Positions 34,620-49,334 are shown, counted from the stretch's first letter. The stretch: DNA of 64,000 bases from Brevipalpus yothersi (GCA_003956705.1 QZCP01000001.1:283346-347345); one strand, 5' to 3'. Numbers and translations: made by a program. The notes: a model not told the origin generated them from the sequence alone.

Positions 34620-36759
34620 ATGTCCAATGTTGGTGATCAATTTTTAAAGTATTCAATACACAAATATTCTAGTTACACTCCTCCTCATGTGCCTGAGTAA
34701 GTTATTCGAATATATGCATATGTTCATTTCGTTCAATAATGATTTTTCTCTCTCTTTCGTGCGTGTGTGCTTAGGAATATTCTCTGTGATGAGCCTCACG
34801 ATCAATCATCTCGATGGTCATCGGAGAGCAATAATCCACCACAATTTCTGATACTCAAATTAGAATATCCAGCTATTATTAAGGAGATCACTTTTGGAAA
34901 ATTTCAGAAACATCACATATGTGATTTGAAAAAATTTAGCGTTTTTGGTGGCATGAGTGAAAATAATATGATTGAATTGTGTAACAGGTTGGTTGTATAT
35001 TTTGCCTTAAAAAATTCGCTTAATTTTCAATTTTTCGATTCTTTTGGTAGTGGGCTCAAGTGTGACAATGCTGCAGAAACCTTCATACTTAAACATAGCA
35101 TCAATAATCATCAATTTCCCTGTCGATACATAAAAATAATGCCCATTCAATCGTGGGGACCAAGCTACAATTTTAGCATATGGTATGTCAAGCTCAAAGG
35201 CAACAATGATCCAAACCAAGTAAAGGATGCATTAAATAAATTCTATGAGTACAGAGAAAAGTTGGCCATTTGTTTATGTCTCAAACATTTTCGACAATAT
35301 CATTACACGGAAGCTTTTGAAGCTTTACAACAAAAAACCAAAGTACCTCTCGAGCATCCATTGTTAAGTGAATTGCACGAAGCACTGGTAGTTAGAGGTG
35401 ATTTTGTGGCTTCAGAGGATCTTATCAAAGAATCTATGAAAAAAGGACTACTCAAAGATTATCTCGAAAAACAAAGCTATTCGCCAAAATGGACACAAAT
35501 TATTCCCGCTCCTGACACTCCCAAACCTGGTATCAGATCTGGTCATCAAATGTGTGTAGATCCCCAAACAGAGACAATATATCTTTTCGGAGGCTGGGAT
35601 GGTCTCAAAGATCTGGCTGATTTGTGGTCCTTTAATTTACAGACAAATACTTGGACATGTTTGAATCAAAATACAGCCAGTGAAGGAGGTCCCTCAGCTC
35701 GATCTTGCCATCGAATGTGCCTTGATCATAAAAGAAAAAAATTGTTTGTTTTAGGACGATTTGCTGATCTTTCCAACGAAAAATCTCTTCTAGACATATC
35801 TCTCAAAGTGAGTATGAAAAATAATTGCTATTTTCCATAATTTTGATTTTTGTCTATTGCAACCTTTCATTCTACAGAGTGATTTTTTTGTGTATGATAC
35901 TGAGTCAAATAAGTGGCAAATGATAATGGATGACACAGCTTCCATGGGTGGACCTCGTCTTCTTCAACATTATCAAATGGCAATGGACATCGATAAGAAT
36001 ACTATTTATGTTTTTGGAGGCAAAATAACTAGGTAAGACTGTACTTACCGATGCTGGTTGAATTACACTAAGTTGAAATTCTTATCAGTTTCTCTGTGAA
36101 TGATACTAGAAGACAAGAACGTGAAAAATTGAGTGGTTTATATTCGTATCAAGTGCCAACTAATACATGGACTTTGCTGAGAGAAGACATTTCTTCCACC
36201 AAGAATGATGTTCCAAAAATTCGCTCTCGAGCCAATCACTCGATGCTTTTCCACTGGGAATCAAGGCAGCTTTACATTTTTGGTGGAAGAAGAGGGAAAG
36301 AGAATGTAGACGATATGTTGACTTATAATGTGGACACCCATGAACTGAAACGTCTCCGAGATGATAACCAAGAAATGCCAGCATCCGAGTACACTCACAC
36401 TGCTACAATTGATGTCGAGCTGAATGAGATCCATGTTCTCTATGTAAGTTAGTTCGAACAAGTTCTACGATTCTTTATTAACTTCATTCATTTTGAAGGG
36501 AATCAATCGTGAGCGGGAAAGGAGATCAGAAGCTTTGAAGAATTCTCTTTGGGTTTATAGTATTAAAGAAATGAAATGGTCATGTATCTGTAGACGAGAG
36601 GATTCATCGAGCAATCACTCGGAACCATGTCCAAGATACGCGATGCAGCTTGTCTATGACCATGTTCATCGAATCCACTACGTTTTTGGAGGAAATTCTT
36701 GTCGAAATCATGTTTTAAATTCTCGTCTTAATGATTTCTGGTCCTTAAAAGTGAGTGAA

Positions 36760-36805
<46 letters not shown>

Positions 36806-37248
36806 AAAATAAGTTCAATAAAACTTTCCAAATCTATCCATCTAGCTATGCAAACTGGGCGAAGCTGATCTTCTTCGCAACTGTCAGAAGCTCATTCGTG
36901 AATATTGCTTTCGTGAAAAGATCATGGACGATCCTGTTGACGCTGTTCGATACCTGAGAAATGAGCTGTCAGAAGTTTTCGATCATTCTGATCCGAATGA
37001 ACGCATGGAGGTTGGTGAGAATTGATTTAAATTCCAGTTCTAAGTATGTTCTTCTTCCACAGCTGGGATTATTAGCAGCTTCTCTTTTCAAATCTCAGGA
37101 GAAAGATTATGAATATTACCCGAATTTTGATGGCAGCAAGCGCTTTTTCATCAGATCACAAGTATTTGACTCTCTTGCCCAATACTTTCCAGAAGATATG
37201 ACACAGCCAAAGGATGACTTGATAAATTTAATTCAGCTGAATATGTAA
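34620..37248 (+). CDS. MKLN1: Muskelin (kelch-repeat subunit of the CTLH E3 ligase)
   Basis: Muskelin is a CTLH/GID ubiquitin-ligase subunit. Eight exons: 34620-34696, 34775-34987, 35051-35807, 35878-36032, 36089-36443, 36499-36750, 36846-37010 and 37063-37248, all in matching phases, giving 719 residues (human 735). The start MSNVGDQFLKYSIHKYSSYT matches the family's YALHKWSSFSSTY. A discoidin-like domain follows (ENILCDEPHDQSSRWSSESN, RYIKIMPIQSWGPSYNFSIW), then LisH/CTLH (LCLKHFRQYHYTEAFEALQ). Kelch repeats include TIYLFGGWDGLKDLADLW, YVFGGK, YIFGGRRG and YVFGGN. The tail ends FPEDMTQPKDDLINLIQL. Intron 2 (63 nt) is in frame without a stop, but the splice restores NSGLK. Two introns use GTTGGT donors. 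Confidence 0.97.
36763..36802. repeat. (CT)n in muskelin intron 6
   Basis: A 40-nt CT run in the sense strand of the 95-nt intron 36751-36845, between donor and acceptor. Confidence 0.95.
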
Positions 37249-37771
37249 TTATATTATGAAACTACTTAGTCTCAAGCAATGTTATTGTACAAAATTATTC
37301 CTTGTTGAGCTTATACATGTACATATAAATTATCGGAAATATTTTAGTTATAGTTTTCGTCTCATGGAGCGAAGAGTAAATATGAATTTGGGTGGGATAT
37401 TCCTTCACCAAGTTCGCTAAACTGTGCAAATTAGGACTCAAATCTTCGAGAAAAAATCTCTCTCATTCTCAGATTATTGCATCAATCTCTAGAAAATCAA
37501 AGTCATTAAAAAAAGTATTCTCATCCAGATTAAAAATTGTTCCAACCTTCTTTCAAACTGGCATCACCCAAAAACATTACAAATCTACCAACGAATTCCT
37601 CCTTAAAAATGTTCGCCTCAAAATAAGCTTGAAGTGAAAATTATATTCCTCACACATTAAAAGTATCTGAATTCCATTAACTCCAGCATAAACAAGATGG
37701 CACCATTTTTTGGGATAACGTTGTGACGAATTTTTTTCTCCAAACGATATCAGCTTCTCCCGCTTTCCGTT

Positions 37772-37835
<64 letters not shown>

Positions 37836-38090
37836 TCCACATTCCGGCCCCTGCCCGAGCGAGTGCCCTTTCCACTTTTCAGTTTTTCTTCATTCTCAAT
37901 CATTTCATTCTCTCTTGAGACTTGATATTAGTGAGTTTTAAATTTTCTACATCACTGAAGTGTCATTATCTCTCATTCTCTCGTCTGAAGATAAAATTGT
38001 ATTCTCTATTGAGTGCTCATCTCTTCTGTTTTTTTCAATCGATAACAAGTTATTGATCAATATCAACTGATAAAAATTACTCTACCAACA
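37249..38090. other. Intergenic region between muskelin and the SDR gene
   Basis: Contains the muskelin 3' end and the SDR promoter region. A (CT)n tract lies at 37774-37832 and an AAGATGGCACC motif at 37694-37704. No coding sequence is supported. Confidence 0.4.
37774..37832. repeat. (CT)n upstream of the SDR gene
   Basis: A 59-nt uninterrupted CT run about 260 bp before the SDR start codon. In insects such GA/CT tracts can bind GAGA factor; whether this one does is unknown. Confidence 0.95.
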
Positions 38091-39849
38091 ATGGTAAGTA
38101 GTGTGTCGAATCGTTGTTCCCCAACAACGACTCGGTATACTTGGTTTTCTCGAAATCCAAATGCCCTATGGAAACTTTCCCTTCTAATGTGTGAACAATT
38201 CCTCTAGGATTCAAAAGACTTGGTCCTAGTGACTGGTGCCTCAGGATATGTGGCCAGTCATATAATCAAACAATTGCTCGAAGATGGGCGAAAAGTTCGT
38301 GGAACTGTGCGTTCATTGAGCAATGAGGAGAAGGTAAAGCCTCTTCGAGCTCTTGTGAACGCTGACAAAAATCTTCAATTAGTTGAAGCAGATCTGTTGA
38401 AAGAGGATTCATGGAAAGAGTAAGTATGCTGATTTTTTTTCTCTCTCTCCCTCTTACCATCTCTCTGTGACAATCTGTGCAATTAGTCACAATTGTTATC
38501 GACCGATTGCATATGTGTTCATATGGGAGTTTACCAAATTTTCATCTCTCTGTTTGGTGTGAGAACATTCACACCGATCATTCAACCCACTCACAAGTCC
38601 ACTCCTCGCGGTTTCACAGTCAATACACTTTTCACTATTATGTTTACTCACCATTATTGATCGAAATGTACCGATCACCTGATCTATGATACCATGGAGA
38701 AAGAGAGAGAGAGAGGAAGAAAGTCCATCTGAGCTAAATCTTTCAACTGATTTGTTTTTTTCCTTCCCCTCTATCCTCTAACATCATATGAAGAGTTCTA
38801 ATGTAGAACTTTCTATAAAGTACTCGAAATTCCATTTTAGACGATGCGATTTCTCAAAAATAATTACTAGACTGATCTGACAACTAATGATATCCGCTTC
38901 CTTCTTTTTCATTATCATGATGCTAGTTTCAATTACATTATAATAGTCGTGTTTGTGAGCTTAGTGAATCATTTCTGATTGTCTGATTAATACGGAAAAA
39001 AGGTAATACTACAGGAAACCCAACCATATAGCTTGAAGGAGTCACAGTCAAGGGAAAATATTTCCAGTTAATCATTTTTTTCTTTCACACACACTCACTC
39101 TTATTATTTATTTCCGCTTATAATTATAATTGATCAAAAGATGCTGTGTGTTCTGTCTCTACTACTCTCCATGAGCCAGTAGACCCTCGATTGTTTGAGC
39201 TTATCGATTGATATTGTCTTTTTTGGACAAATTTCTACCGATTTCGAATGCAAATACAATTAGTTCTGGATTTAAAATGCATGTTTAAAGATGTACGTCA
39301 ACCATATGCTGACATGAGGCCGGTTTTTTGAGTTTACATGTTAAAAATCGAAAGCCAACACTTGCGGATGCTTTCTCTGTCTCTTTTCCTCTCAAATGAT
39401 GTTTGACAGACAAAAATTTGTGCTGTCAAGTCTCATTGACACTGGACCATAAGAATTGTAGTGACATTTTGTGAAATGTCGCAACTTGTATAGAGAAAAA
39501 AAATATGCATATTCAAAAATGATCACATGTATAAGCTGAGCTAGTCTACAGTTTTCTTCAACACACTCCTCTTGATTCGCTGAATGTTTTCAATTTCGTA
39601 GTTGAACAAACAGACAAGCAAACATCGTGACCGTGATGTATCGACTGACTGGTCCTCTCTTCTTCTTCTTCTTCTTCTTCTTTTCCTTTTTCTTCATCTT
39701 CTTCTTCATCTTCTCTCTTCACTCAACACTATGATGGCCGATTGTTCTTCCCAACCTTCGTCAAGTGAATCAGGTCACTTATGGATCTCGCGCTTCGAGT
39801 GACAGCATCTCGACAAGCGACCGGCATCAAGTGCATGAATACGATGAAT

Positions 39850-39898
<49 letters not shown>

Positions 39899-41957
39899 GA
39901 TCTTGATGCTTCTTGTACTCAATTGAGTTTGTCTAAATCAAGATGAATACACAAACAGTTATTCCAGCATCACCTTTGGCAGCGTTGATTTTCAAGTTAG
40001 TTAGTTATCCACTTGTTGAATCCTCTTGATGATGGGCGAGATGTATTCATTTCTCAAGCTCTTATCCCTCTTTATGACCTAATCAATTTCTCAACTTTCA
40101 TCTTGATCTGGAGTGCAATTCTGATCAAGATGCTATGATGATACTGGCTCAGCATCCAATAATGTTCATTATGGACACCAACGAGTGAGCACTCTAGCGC
40201 AATTGTTATATGGCACATTTAGAAAATCAGCCAAATTTTTCAAATAGTAAATGTTATGCATGGATTGATGTATTCTTTGAGGAATATTTTTTCAACTTAA
40301 ATTCAGATGTCATACATACACACACACACATACATGTGTTTAAAAGTAAGAAAGAAAGAAAAAAAGAGAGCATGAAGTTGCAAGTAGAAATTGAGCTCTT
40401 TTTCTTCGATCTATGCATTTCTTTTTCTCTCTCTCCAAAAAATTTTCTTTCTCTCTCTCTTTCTCTCCTCTCTTCTTGCCACCTTCTTCACACCATTGAT
40501 AATTGTATAAGAAAAAAGCGATGTACGCCGCTAGTAAAGATAATCGACTGTTCCCTGGTTCCTTGGCTTCGGATCATGATACTGGTGTTCATGTAATGGT
40601 GATCAAAGATTATGGGCATGACGGGCCTGGGGCTGGAAAATGATGAAGGTGGGCCTCGCTTCTCTCTCTCTTCTCTCTTTTCTCTCTTTCTTACCATCTT
40701 CTCTTTTCTTATTCTTCCTTCTCATTTCTGCTCCTTTCACCACAATTTGGATGTCGTTGAACTGGCGTGCATATAACGTGGAGAGTGAAAATAGAGAGAG
40801 AAAAATACTGAACAAGAAGACTGGAAACTAGATTAAACTTGTTTCTCTTGCAACTTTTATCTGTTCACCCGAAAAACAAGGGCCAAAAAGCATGGTCCTA
40901 AGCCCACCTAACTGTGTGCATGTGTATGTATGTATGTGTGTGTATATGTGGACTGGTGAACAGCTCATGTAAGCGAGAGATGCTGGTCAAAGAAATGAGG
41001 AAGAAGATGAAGATAAAGATGAAAGAAAGAGAAAATCCAATGAACGCTCGAGGCTAGGTTATCTTCATCTTCAAACATGTCGCCTGCCCACGTACTTTTT
41101 TCTTCATCCATTCTTCATCCTCAGATCATCACTATCATCCCTTTATTCTTTACATCTCTTATTCTTCAATCTGATATTGATGCTCACGATAATTCCCATC
41201 ACTCGGACAGCCATCAGAATACAAGATCGAACTAGTCTGATCATCGGTATTGTTTGCCCTCTCTTGATTCACGAGTACACTTCTTGCCTTCCCTTGATAT
41301 ACATGTACATGAATAACTATATGTTCACGTATTCATGCTGTCCATCATACTTTCTCAATCTATACAGATCAATTTTGTGACTCTTGCTAGCTCATACTCT
41401 TTGTTTACTGGACGTTTGCAGACTTTTTTTTGCTCCTCTTCTTTATCTTTTCAACATAAATTGACGTCCAATTCGTGAGCACATCTTTCTACACACAAGC
41501 AAGACAGACATCAGACATGATATATTCGGTTGACGGTCTAATATCATCTCTCATTGACTTGAGTTTAAAGTAGTAGTGATTCTCTCCCATCTTGTAAGCT
41601 CACCTCAGCTTTCAGGACAAAACTTTTACTTCCCAATTCCAGTGGAGCTATTGATTCTCTTTTCCTCTCCTCACTCTTGTTCCATCATTATCATCATGCT
41701 TCCAACCTCGTTGCCATGTTCTCAATCCATTGTTGCCTGGATTCCAAAATGCTAGTTGAGGCCAGAAAATCCGGTTTACTCTTTTCCTCTTTTCCTCTCT
41801 ATATAATATATACTAAGGCCGATCACTCCAGCACCTTGGATCATACTTTTATGAGTTCACTTGATCTATGACCCTAGCCATCAGAACATTCCGTTTCAAA
41901 GAGATAGAGACCAACTTCCCTCTGGCTTTTCTCATCGATTAATTCTTGTTAATAGCA

Positions 41958-42007
<50 letters not shown>

Positions 42008-44957
42008 CAGAATATACTAGCCAGTTATGAAATGCTGTAAAAGTTAGTGAGCTTCCTGCGCAGTAATAGATGCTGAGATGGTAGCTTATTTATTGTGCAG
42101 ATTTTGGGAAGAATTTTCTTGGGAATCGACATATCTATGGTATGGTTTTTATTGAGAGTTAGAGTCTTGGGAATCCTTCTGACTTGATTTGAATTGACCC
42201 ATTTTGAGTGTGTGTGTATGTGTGTGTGTATGGTAAAACTGTGATCAAGTGAACTTTTGATTTCTGTCACAGCTTCCAGTTTGATCGTTTTAACATCTTG
42301 CTCAGTTGATTTTTTCCCCAAAAAATTGTCTTTTTATCATGCAATTCAAACAACCGTACAAACAAATATGCACACATCAAGCTGTCTGATTAAGAGGGGG
42401 AAGAAAAAGAGCTTGAAAAACATGTAAACGATTATTTTACTGAATTTTAAATTTTCGCACTTGCGAATACAGAATGGTAGGAGAAGAGAAAAACTTGAGT
42501 GCCAATTCAATAGTTTCAACGCTGCATAAGATTAATGTTGATCCATACACACATACGCTTTGTGATGCGGAAAGAGAGTAAAATCGGATCATTCAAATTA
42601 AGCTGTTGTGTAACAATCGAATCGACTCACAGTCTGGTTACCTTTTCCCACCATATATATTTACGGCAAACGATTGAATGCGAAAGCAATTTTCGAGCCA
42701 CACACATACACACATTCAAGCTCAAGAGCAACCGTTTAAATTCGAATTTTGGGATTGATCATAGCGAAAAATCGAGCCTTCATGCCCGAAATACTCTTCA
42801 TCCATACTCATTTCAATCAGATATAGATATTTATTCTATTTTCATTCTCGAAAAAATTTTCATGTGGCATCAGTATATATTTGACTATTTTAAAGAAGAC
42901 TGGGTCAAATGATCATCTTTTCTTTTCTTTTGAGCTCTCAACCATCGCTCAATTTACGATCACTTCGATTGATGATGACCAATGAACAGCGAACAATCTT
43001 TATTTCTCTCAAAAGAATTGTTCTCTCTCTCTCTCTTTCTTTCTCTCTCTCTCTTTATGGCTTGGAAAGCAATAATCATATTATATTGTGTCTAAATGTA
43101 GCGATGAGAATTCTCTCTCTCTCTCTCTATCTATATCTTCTCTTGAAAATTATATCAAGTGATTTTGCACGTTTTCCAAAATCATCTTGATCATCATCTT
43201 TCTCTCTCTCACTTCTCTCACTCGTTTACAATGAAAACATCAAGCACTAGTAGAATCTTTCATCATCATTCTTACTATTCAATTACTTTGGAGCTGATTT
43301 TTCTCTTTGTTACTGTCGGATGTCCATTGGTTAGAATATTTGTCTCGCAACATTCTTCCCGATTTTCTCCTCTGCAGGGTGTCTCATTCCACATTGACTA
43401 GGCCCACACAGTTGATTTCATTGGACCGCTGAAATGTATATACATGCTATTTTTCGACTGTCCTCTATATAAATATATATTATTCTTTTTCTTCATCGTT
43501 CAACCATCAAGAGACACATGATGGATGAATATTCATCTATTGGAAGTGATGAATTGATGCTTCCCGGGAGACAGACTTTGGGTGTGCATAACACTAATAT
43601 CACCAATGAGCATTCATAAAATCAACTCATTTATTCATAAACTTACCATTTCCGGTTGACTTTGAATTTACAATTGAAACTAATCGACTGGAAAGTATTC
43701 ACTCATCGTGTGTTGGCTCCTTGATTACAGTAGACACAAGTCTGTCCACCGGATTTGCTGGACTTTTTTTTCGCCGGGTCATCGATCTCTGGAAGGCTTC
43801 AAAACTGAATCTGTAAAAAATTCGAATGTATATACAATTTACATCAACTTCATCGATTGAAGAATGCCTGATACATATATTTTCAATTGCTCAAAAAAGC
43901 ATCCGGGCACTACAACTGACCAGTGGCTACTATCTGATGATCATTTGATTAGATTTCTTAGCTAATCGACTGACCAGTATTCATTGGACATCATCGTGAC
44001 CGTGAATTAGCATGATTGTATCTTGATAATTAGAGTTGATCAAAATCTGGTTTAGTGGTGGTCAAGTCGATTCATTACTGTTCCTCGCTCGTGATGATAC
44101 TGAAGAAGAAGTGATCCACAATTAGGCTGCCGAATGTTGATTCAGTTTGCTGACTTGAAATCAAATCTATCAAGCTCATTCTTTATCTAGAGGTTGATCT
44201 TATCCAAACGATAGGATAAATTTTGGTTTCCAAGCTCCCCTGGTGTGTCTTTTCCATCATATATATATATATATTCTCAGAACATTTTCTTGTTCTGTTT
44301 GTTTTCATCTTTATTCTTTCCAGTTCCATTAGAGGATAGAGTTGAGCATCCCAAGTGATGAAGAGAATTTAGTGAGATAAGTAAATGAGACAAAAAAACT
44401 AGCGAAACAAAACTTGATCATGAAAATTTGTTTAATCGGCTCTCATGCACGCTTCCTGATCGATAGTAATAACGGTGCATCGATTGACTTTTTTTTTGGT
44501 GGAAGCAAGTATTAAACGTACATTTGTCAGACCATCATGATCTTAGGATGACCTGATTCTGACAGATAACTGATTCCAATTTCTACAAGTTTAGCAGCTC
44601 ATCTGGAAAGCTGCAGTAACTTTTCCGTAGAAAAACTCAGGATTGATCGACATTCGGGCGCATCATGATTGACTATGATCGGATTTATTTTCTCTACTCT
44701 AGTCCATCATCTGAGCTCAGAAGAAGGAAAAGAAGAAAGAGAAATGAGAAAATGCTATCCAAAGATTGCTTACCATTTTTTGGTGTACTAGTAGTAGATA
44801 ATGATGCTGGTTTGACATGGAAAATATGGCTCAGTTATGGGTATATATTCTACCAAACATTGCAAAGGAAATCTTTCCAATCTAATCTTGATGCTGGCAC
44901 CGGTCGAGTCCTCATTTGTCTCATGAAATATGGGCTAAAGATTCATGAATCTAGATC

Positions 44958-45032
<75 letters not shown>

Positions 45033-46655
45033 GGTAGATGATGTTGAATTCCAGAATGATAGTAATGATGCTTGATCATCATGAGAATGATGACCAGGTA
45101 TATTTTTCCAACCTGTCAGATGTATGTCTCACAAATTCTGTTTACTTGAACTTGAACCCCTATTTTCATCGTTTTTCCTCTCTCCTTTCTCGTCTTAAAT
45201 TTTGCCTCATAATTTGAATACTACCTGAAGATAATTTTACTTTGGGTGCTAACTCGAAAATTGTTTAGCACTTGATTCAACTATCTGCAAAAGAAGATAG
45301 TCATTCCATTCCACTCATTTTGAATTTATTTTTCTGCAAGATTTAAAGACGCGCCAGAATGATAATCATGTGCCAACTTATTCACCTGACCCTTTCGAAG
45401 GTATTCGTTCAAATTGTCTGCTTGATGCTGGGTCATGGGCATGTTCCTCAATTATTATCGTTTTTATTTATCTGAAAATTTTCGGATGCTTTCATCCATT
45501 CGTATAACCTTGATACCAGTTGCAGAATTTCTTTATGTTTTTTATAATTTCCATCTATTTTGAACAACCAAGTTTTATTCTCGATGCTTTTAGTTTATGC
45601 TCCATGTAGAAGCTGGTATATACGATATTTTCAATCTAAAACTTTTTTCTCACACTTTTCTATCAAAATATGCAATCGTCCACCAAAAAAGTATACTTAT
45701 AAGTAACTATTTTTATCTATAAATTTAATTATTATCTTCTTCGATAAGATGGCACAGAAAACTCAAAATCAATCTAGCCCATCAGATAGAGATAAGAAAA
45801 ATAGTTTGGATTGTTAATCAGTGAGGAAATCAAAATTTTCTATGTATCCACATTATTCTCAATTTTCAGTATTCTTACTATACACACTTTTCAGGGTTAA
45901 TTTGATTAACAAATCAAGCCACGGAAGCATATTTTGTTGTCGATGTGACCTTTCACTTATGATCTCTTTTGAATGATTCATTGGACTGAGTTGACACTGA
46001 TTTCATTTGCACAATAGATGAAACTTTTTGCTTATTTCCATGTCAACTGTACATGAATTGAATGGTAAATGAGCCAGTATTGATCGAGAAAAAACGATAC
46101 ACTGTACTTATCAGGGTCGATAATTCATCTTTTATGGAACATTTTTATTTTGGATAATTTGTTTTGCCTCGATAAATAGTGTCATTGATCTGTCACATTG
46201 TGAGAATAGCTTGAGAATACATCATGATTATGACTCGACTTCACCCAGACAGGCATGGCTTTGATTCATTCTGATAGCTTGATTGCTTGTTGTTTATCTT
46301 GTAAAAATGGATGTCTCCCCTAGAATTCTTTCAATTTATCTTAAATTGTTTTTCATTTTCACCCAAGAATTTTCAATCCCATCTCAATCATATTATCGTC
46401 AACGTTCAGCAATCCATCATCATGAACACACGCACACACATCCAGAAACTTTTGAATTTATCAAACTCAAGGGTGTATCTTCATTTGAGAAAAAATTTTG
46501 AATTCATAAGTTTGTCTATTTTGTTGATCTTTGAAAATGGATTTTCATTTTGATAAAAGAATACCAGTATAATTAGTGGTTAAGTTTCTTTATGCTTTGC
46601 CCTGTTTTTTTGTTACTTTTTAAGGTTCTTTTTCTTCTACTGGAGGCATCATTTT

Positions 46656-46710
<55 letters not shown>

Positions 46711-47744
46711 TTCAAGCTTTTTTTTATCATCTTTTTTTTGCACTTTGTTTTTAGAACTAAATAACAGTCCAAATGATAAAATGGCAAGCAAAAAGCAGCC
46801 CAATTCGATTGCTCACATCCAAGTGTTAAAGCAACCCTTTAACCCACATTGATAATCCTCAAGTAGCTTTGCTGGGCCTGAGTAATTCGATGATTAGTCT
46901 TGTCTGGCCATTAAAGGGCTGATAAAGTCATCTTTTTATTTATATACCAGAATTGATCAAACAGTCAAGCCACGACAGGACACTCTCCACTCTTCTTCTT
47001 GATCAACTTCTTGTGTGACTTCATGAGTGAAACTATTTTGTGATGCTGAGAACGCACACACATATACATTTTACTTATATATTAAATTCTTGAAAGTCAA
47101 TCAAAAATGCACATCTAATCATCTTGATCAGTTGTCATCATATTGTGAGTGAGTGAATGAGAGAGGAAGACTTTTTTTAAGGTCAAAGATATAACAGCTT
47201 AAACATAGGACTGGTCAAAGCTTAAAAGCTGTATGTATCGATAGATGGGCAAGATTGATGATCAAATGTGAAGAGAGGAAGAGAGAGAGAGAGAGAAAAG
47301 ATAATTTCAGAATCTATTGATAACATCTATCCATCGGGCAATGATAGGCTCTATACCATCAGATATATCTTTCCATCTCAACTCGATTTCATTCACATAT
47401 ATGGTGGCCACAAACCTGTCAAAATAACCGCAAATTTCTATACCTTATTTTTCACCATCATCAAGCATCTTTTCTCTTTCTCTCTCTCTTCTTCCTTTCT
47501 TCATCATCAACCATTCCTTGATGTGTTTAATCCCGCTGATGAACAAACAGACAAGCAAACATCGTGACCGTGATGTATCGACTGACTGGTCCTCTCTTTT
47601 TATTTTTCTCCATCTTCCTCATCTCCATCTTCTTCTTCTTCATCCACTTGATGCCCGTCGAAATGCTGTCACTCGATTTCGCGAGATCCATAAGTGACCT
47701 GATTCACTTGGGCAAGGGAAGAACAATTGGAAAGGCCATCTCGA

Positions 47745-47789
<45 letters not shown>

Positions 47790-49297
47790 ACGAAGCAAGA
47801 TAAAGAAGACTGAAGATGAGAATATGGTATAAGAATAAAAATGAGAAGAATGATGAGGATGGATCATGGAAAAGGAATGAAGAAAGCTGTTTTTGATGAT
47901 TTTGGCTCCTTATTTTTTCTTCTTTCAATTGAGTTTGTCTAAAACCAAGATGAATACACAAATAGTTTTTTCCTCAGCTTCTTAACTTTTGCCAACATGG
48001 AATATCCGTCAGTAAAGATTTCAACAAAAAATTAGCTGCCTTGTCTCTCTTCGATACTCGTCAACAATTTTATCAAATAGACGGTATTTTCTGTGCTATC
48101 TTCCTCTATTCTCATTCATTCTCAACCTTAAGGCTATATTTCTCACAATAAGACCAGAAAATAAGAAATTTCACGGTATTATGTTGAATTTTTGGATACA
48201 CACATACTTCATTCAACATTCAAAAAATTGAAGATAAGGAACGAGAGAGAGAGAGAGAATAAATTTCAAGAATGATAATTGGCTTGATATACTGAATAAA
48301 ATTGATGACTGAGGCTATTCATCGTGAACACAAAGTGCTATCATTCTGATAGGATTAGCTTGTATCATTTTCTCAAAAAAGTAAATCCTAAAAAAGGAAT
48401 ATACTCTGAAGCGATGTGGAGATAGAGAGAGGAGCAAAAAAATCCTTCATCCTATCAATAAGTGAGGATTTTCGTTTCAGATTTTCATCAAATACAGGGA
48501 AAAATAAATTCAGTTAGCCTGGCAGTGTTTGATGAGAAAATCCTTTCGATATGATTTTACTTGCAATTACCTTGATTCCCCAAAATTTGGTCTCATCAAA
48601 AGATTGCAAGGCACCTCCAAAAATTCTGATTGATGGAATTCATGATTTTTGTCCATCACACACTCATTCTTCCTGAGGTCACTTTTGAATGTTGCGTAGG
48701 CTTTTTCGCGGGCAGAACACTTTGGTCTAATGGGCTCTAATTTCATGTCGATTTGGATAGTCGAAAAAATTTTGGGCTCAAAATAAGATAGATGCTTGAC
48801 TGGTTGAAATGATAGCACTTTGAAGGGCTCAAAAGTTAGCTGGCCTGAAGTCCCTCTCACAAGTCCATCACTGAATGAATGATGATCGATGATGAGGCAA
48901 TTTTTCGTCTATCCTCATCTCTCTTCCTTTTTTCCGTATCTTTTTAGGATAAAAAATAAGCAACTATTTCAACAATGTATCGGACTAGCCTTCGGCTCTT
49001 AAGGCCAACTCATCCTCTTTTCCTCTTCCTCTCTCTCTCCTTCTCTTTCTTTCCATCTTCCTTCGACTCTCATGCAAATATTCGCCACTTTGTTTTCACC
49101 TTCTAAATGAGTGGAGAAAAAACTTGTAAGAAAGTCTTGTCCGGTCTGCATGGATAAATCTTGGCCACAAAATCTTGCTTCTCTATGCAACAAACTGGCC
49201 TCATAGAGGCAGATAGAGAGATGCTCAAGATGCTGAAGAAAACCAGTGAAAAGAAGAAAAAATGCCTTTGGCAACTTCTTCCGCTTTTCATCCTCAG

Positions 49298-49334
<37 letters not shown>

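Noticed and set aside
34988..35050. Reading muskelin straight through its in-frame 63-nt intron
   Set aside because: Splicing restores NSGLK and the discoidin-like spacing of the family; the unspliced version inserts a foreign 21-residue stretch.
42535..43401. Chain of frames inside the large SDR intron
   Set aside because: Mostly non-ATG starts, low-complexity Ser-Leu stretches and no recognisable family.
48567..48860. 97-codon minus frame in the SDR intron
   Set aside because: Starts at GTG and resembles no known transposon or gene; it could be a repeat fragment, but I cannot support it.
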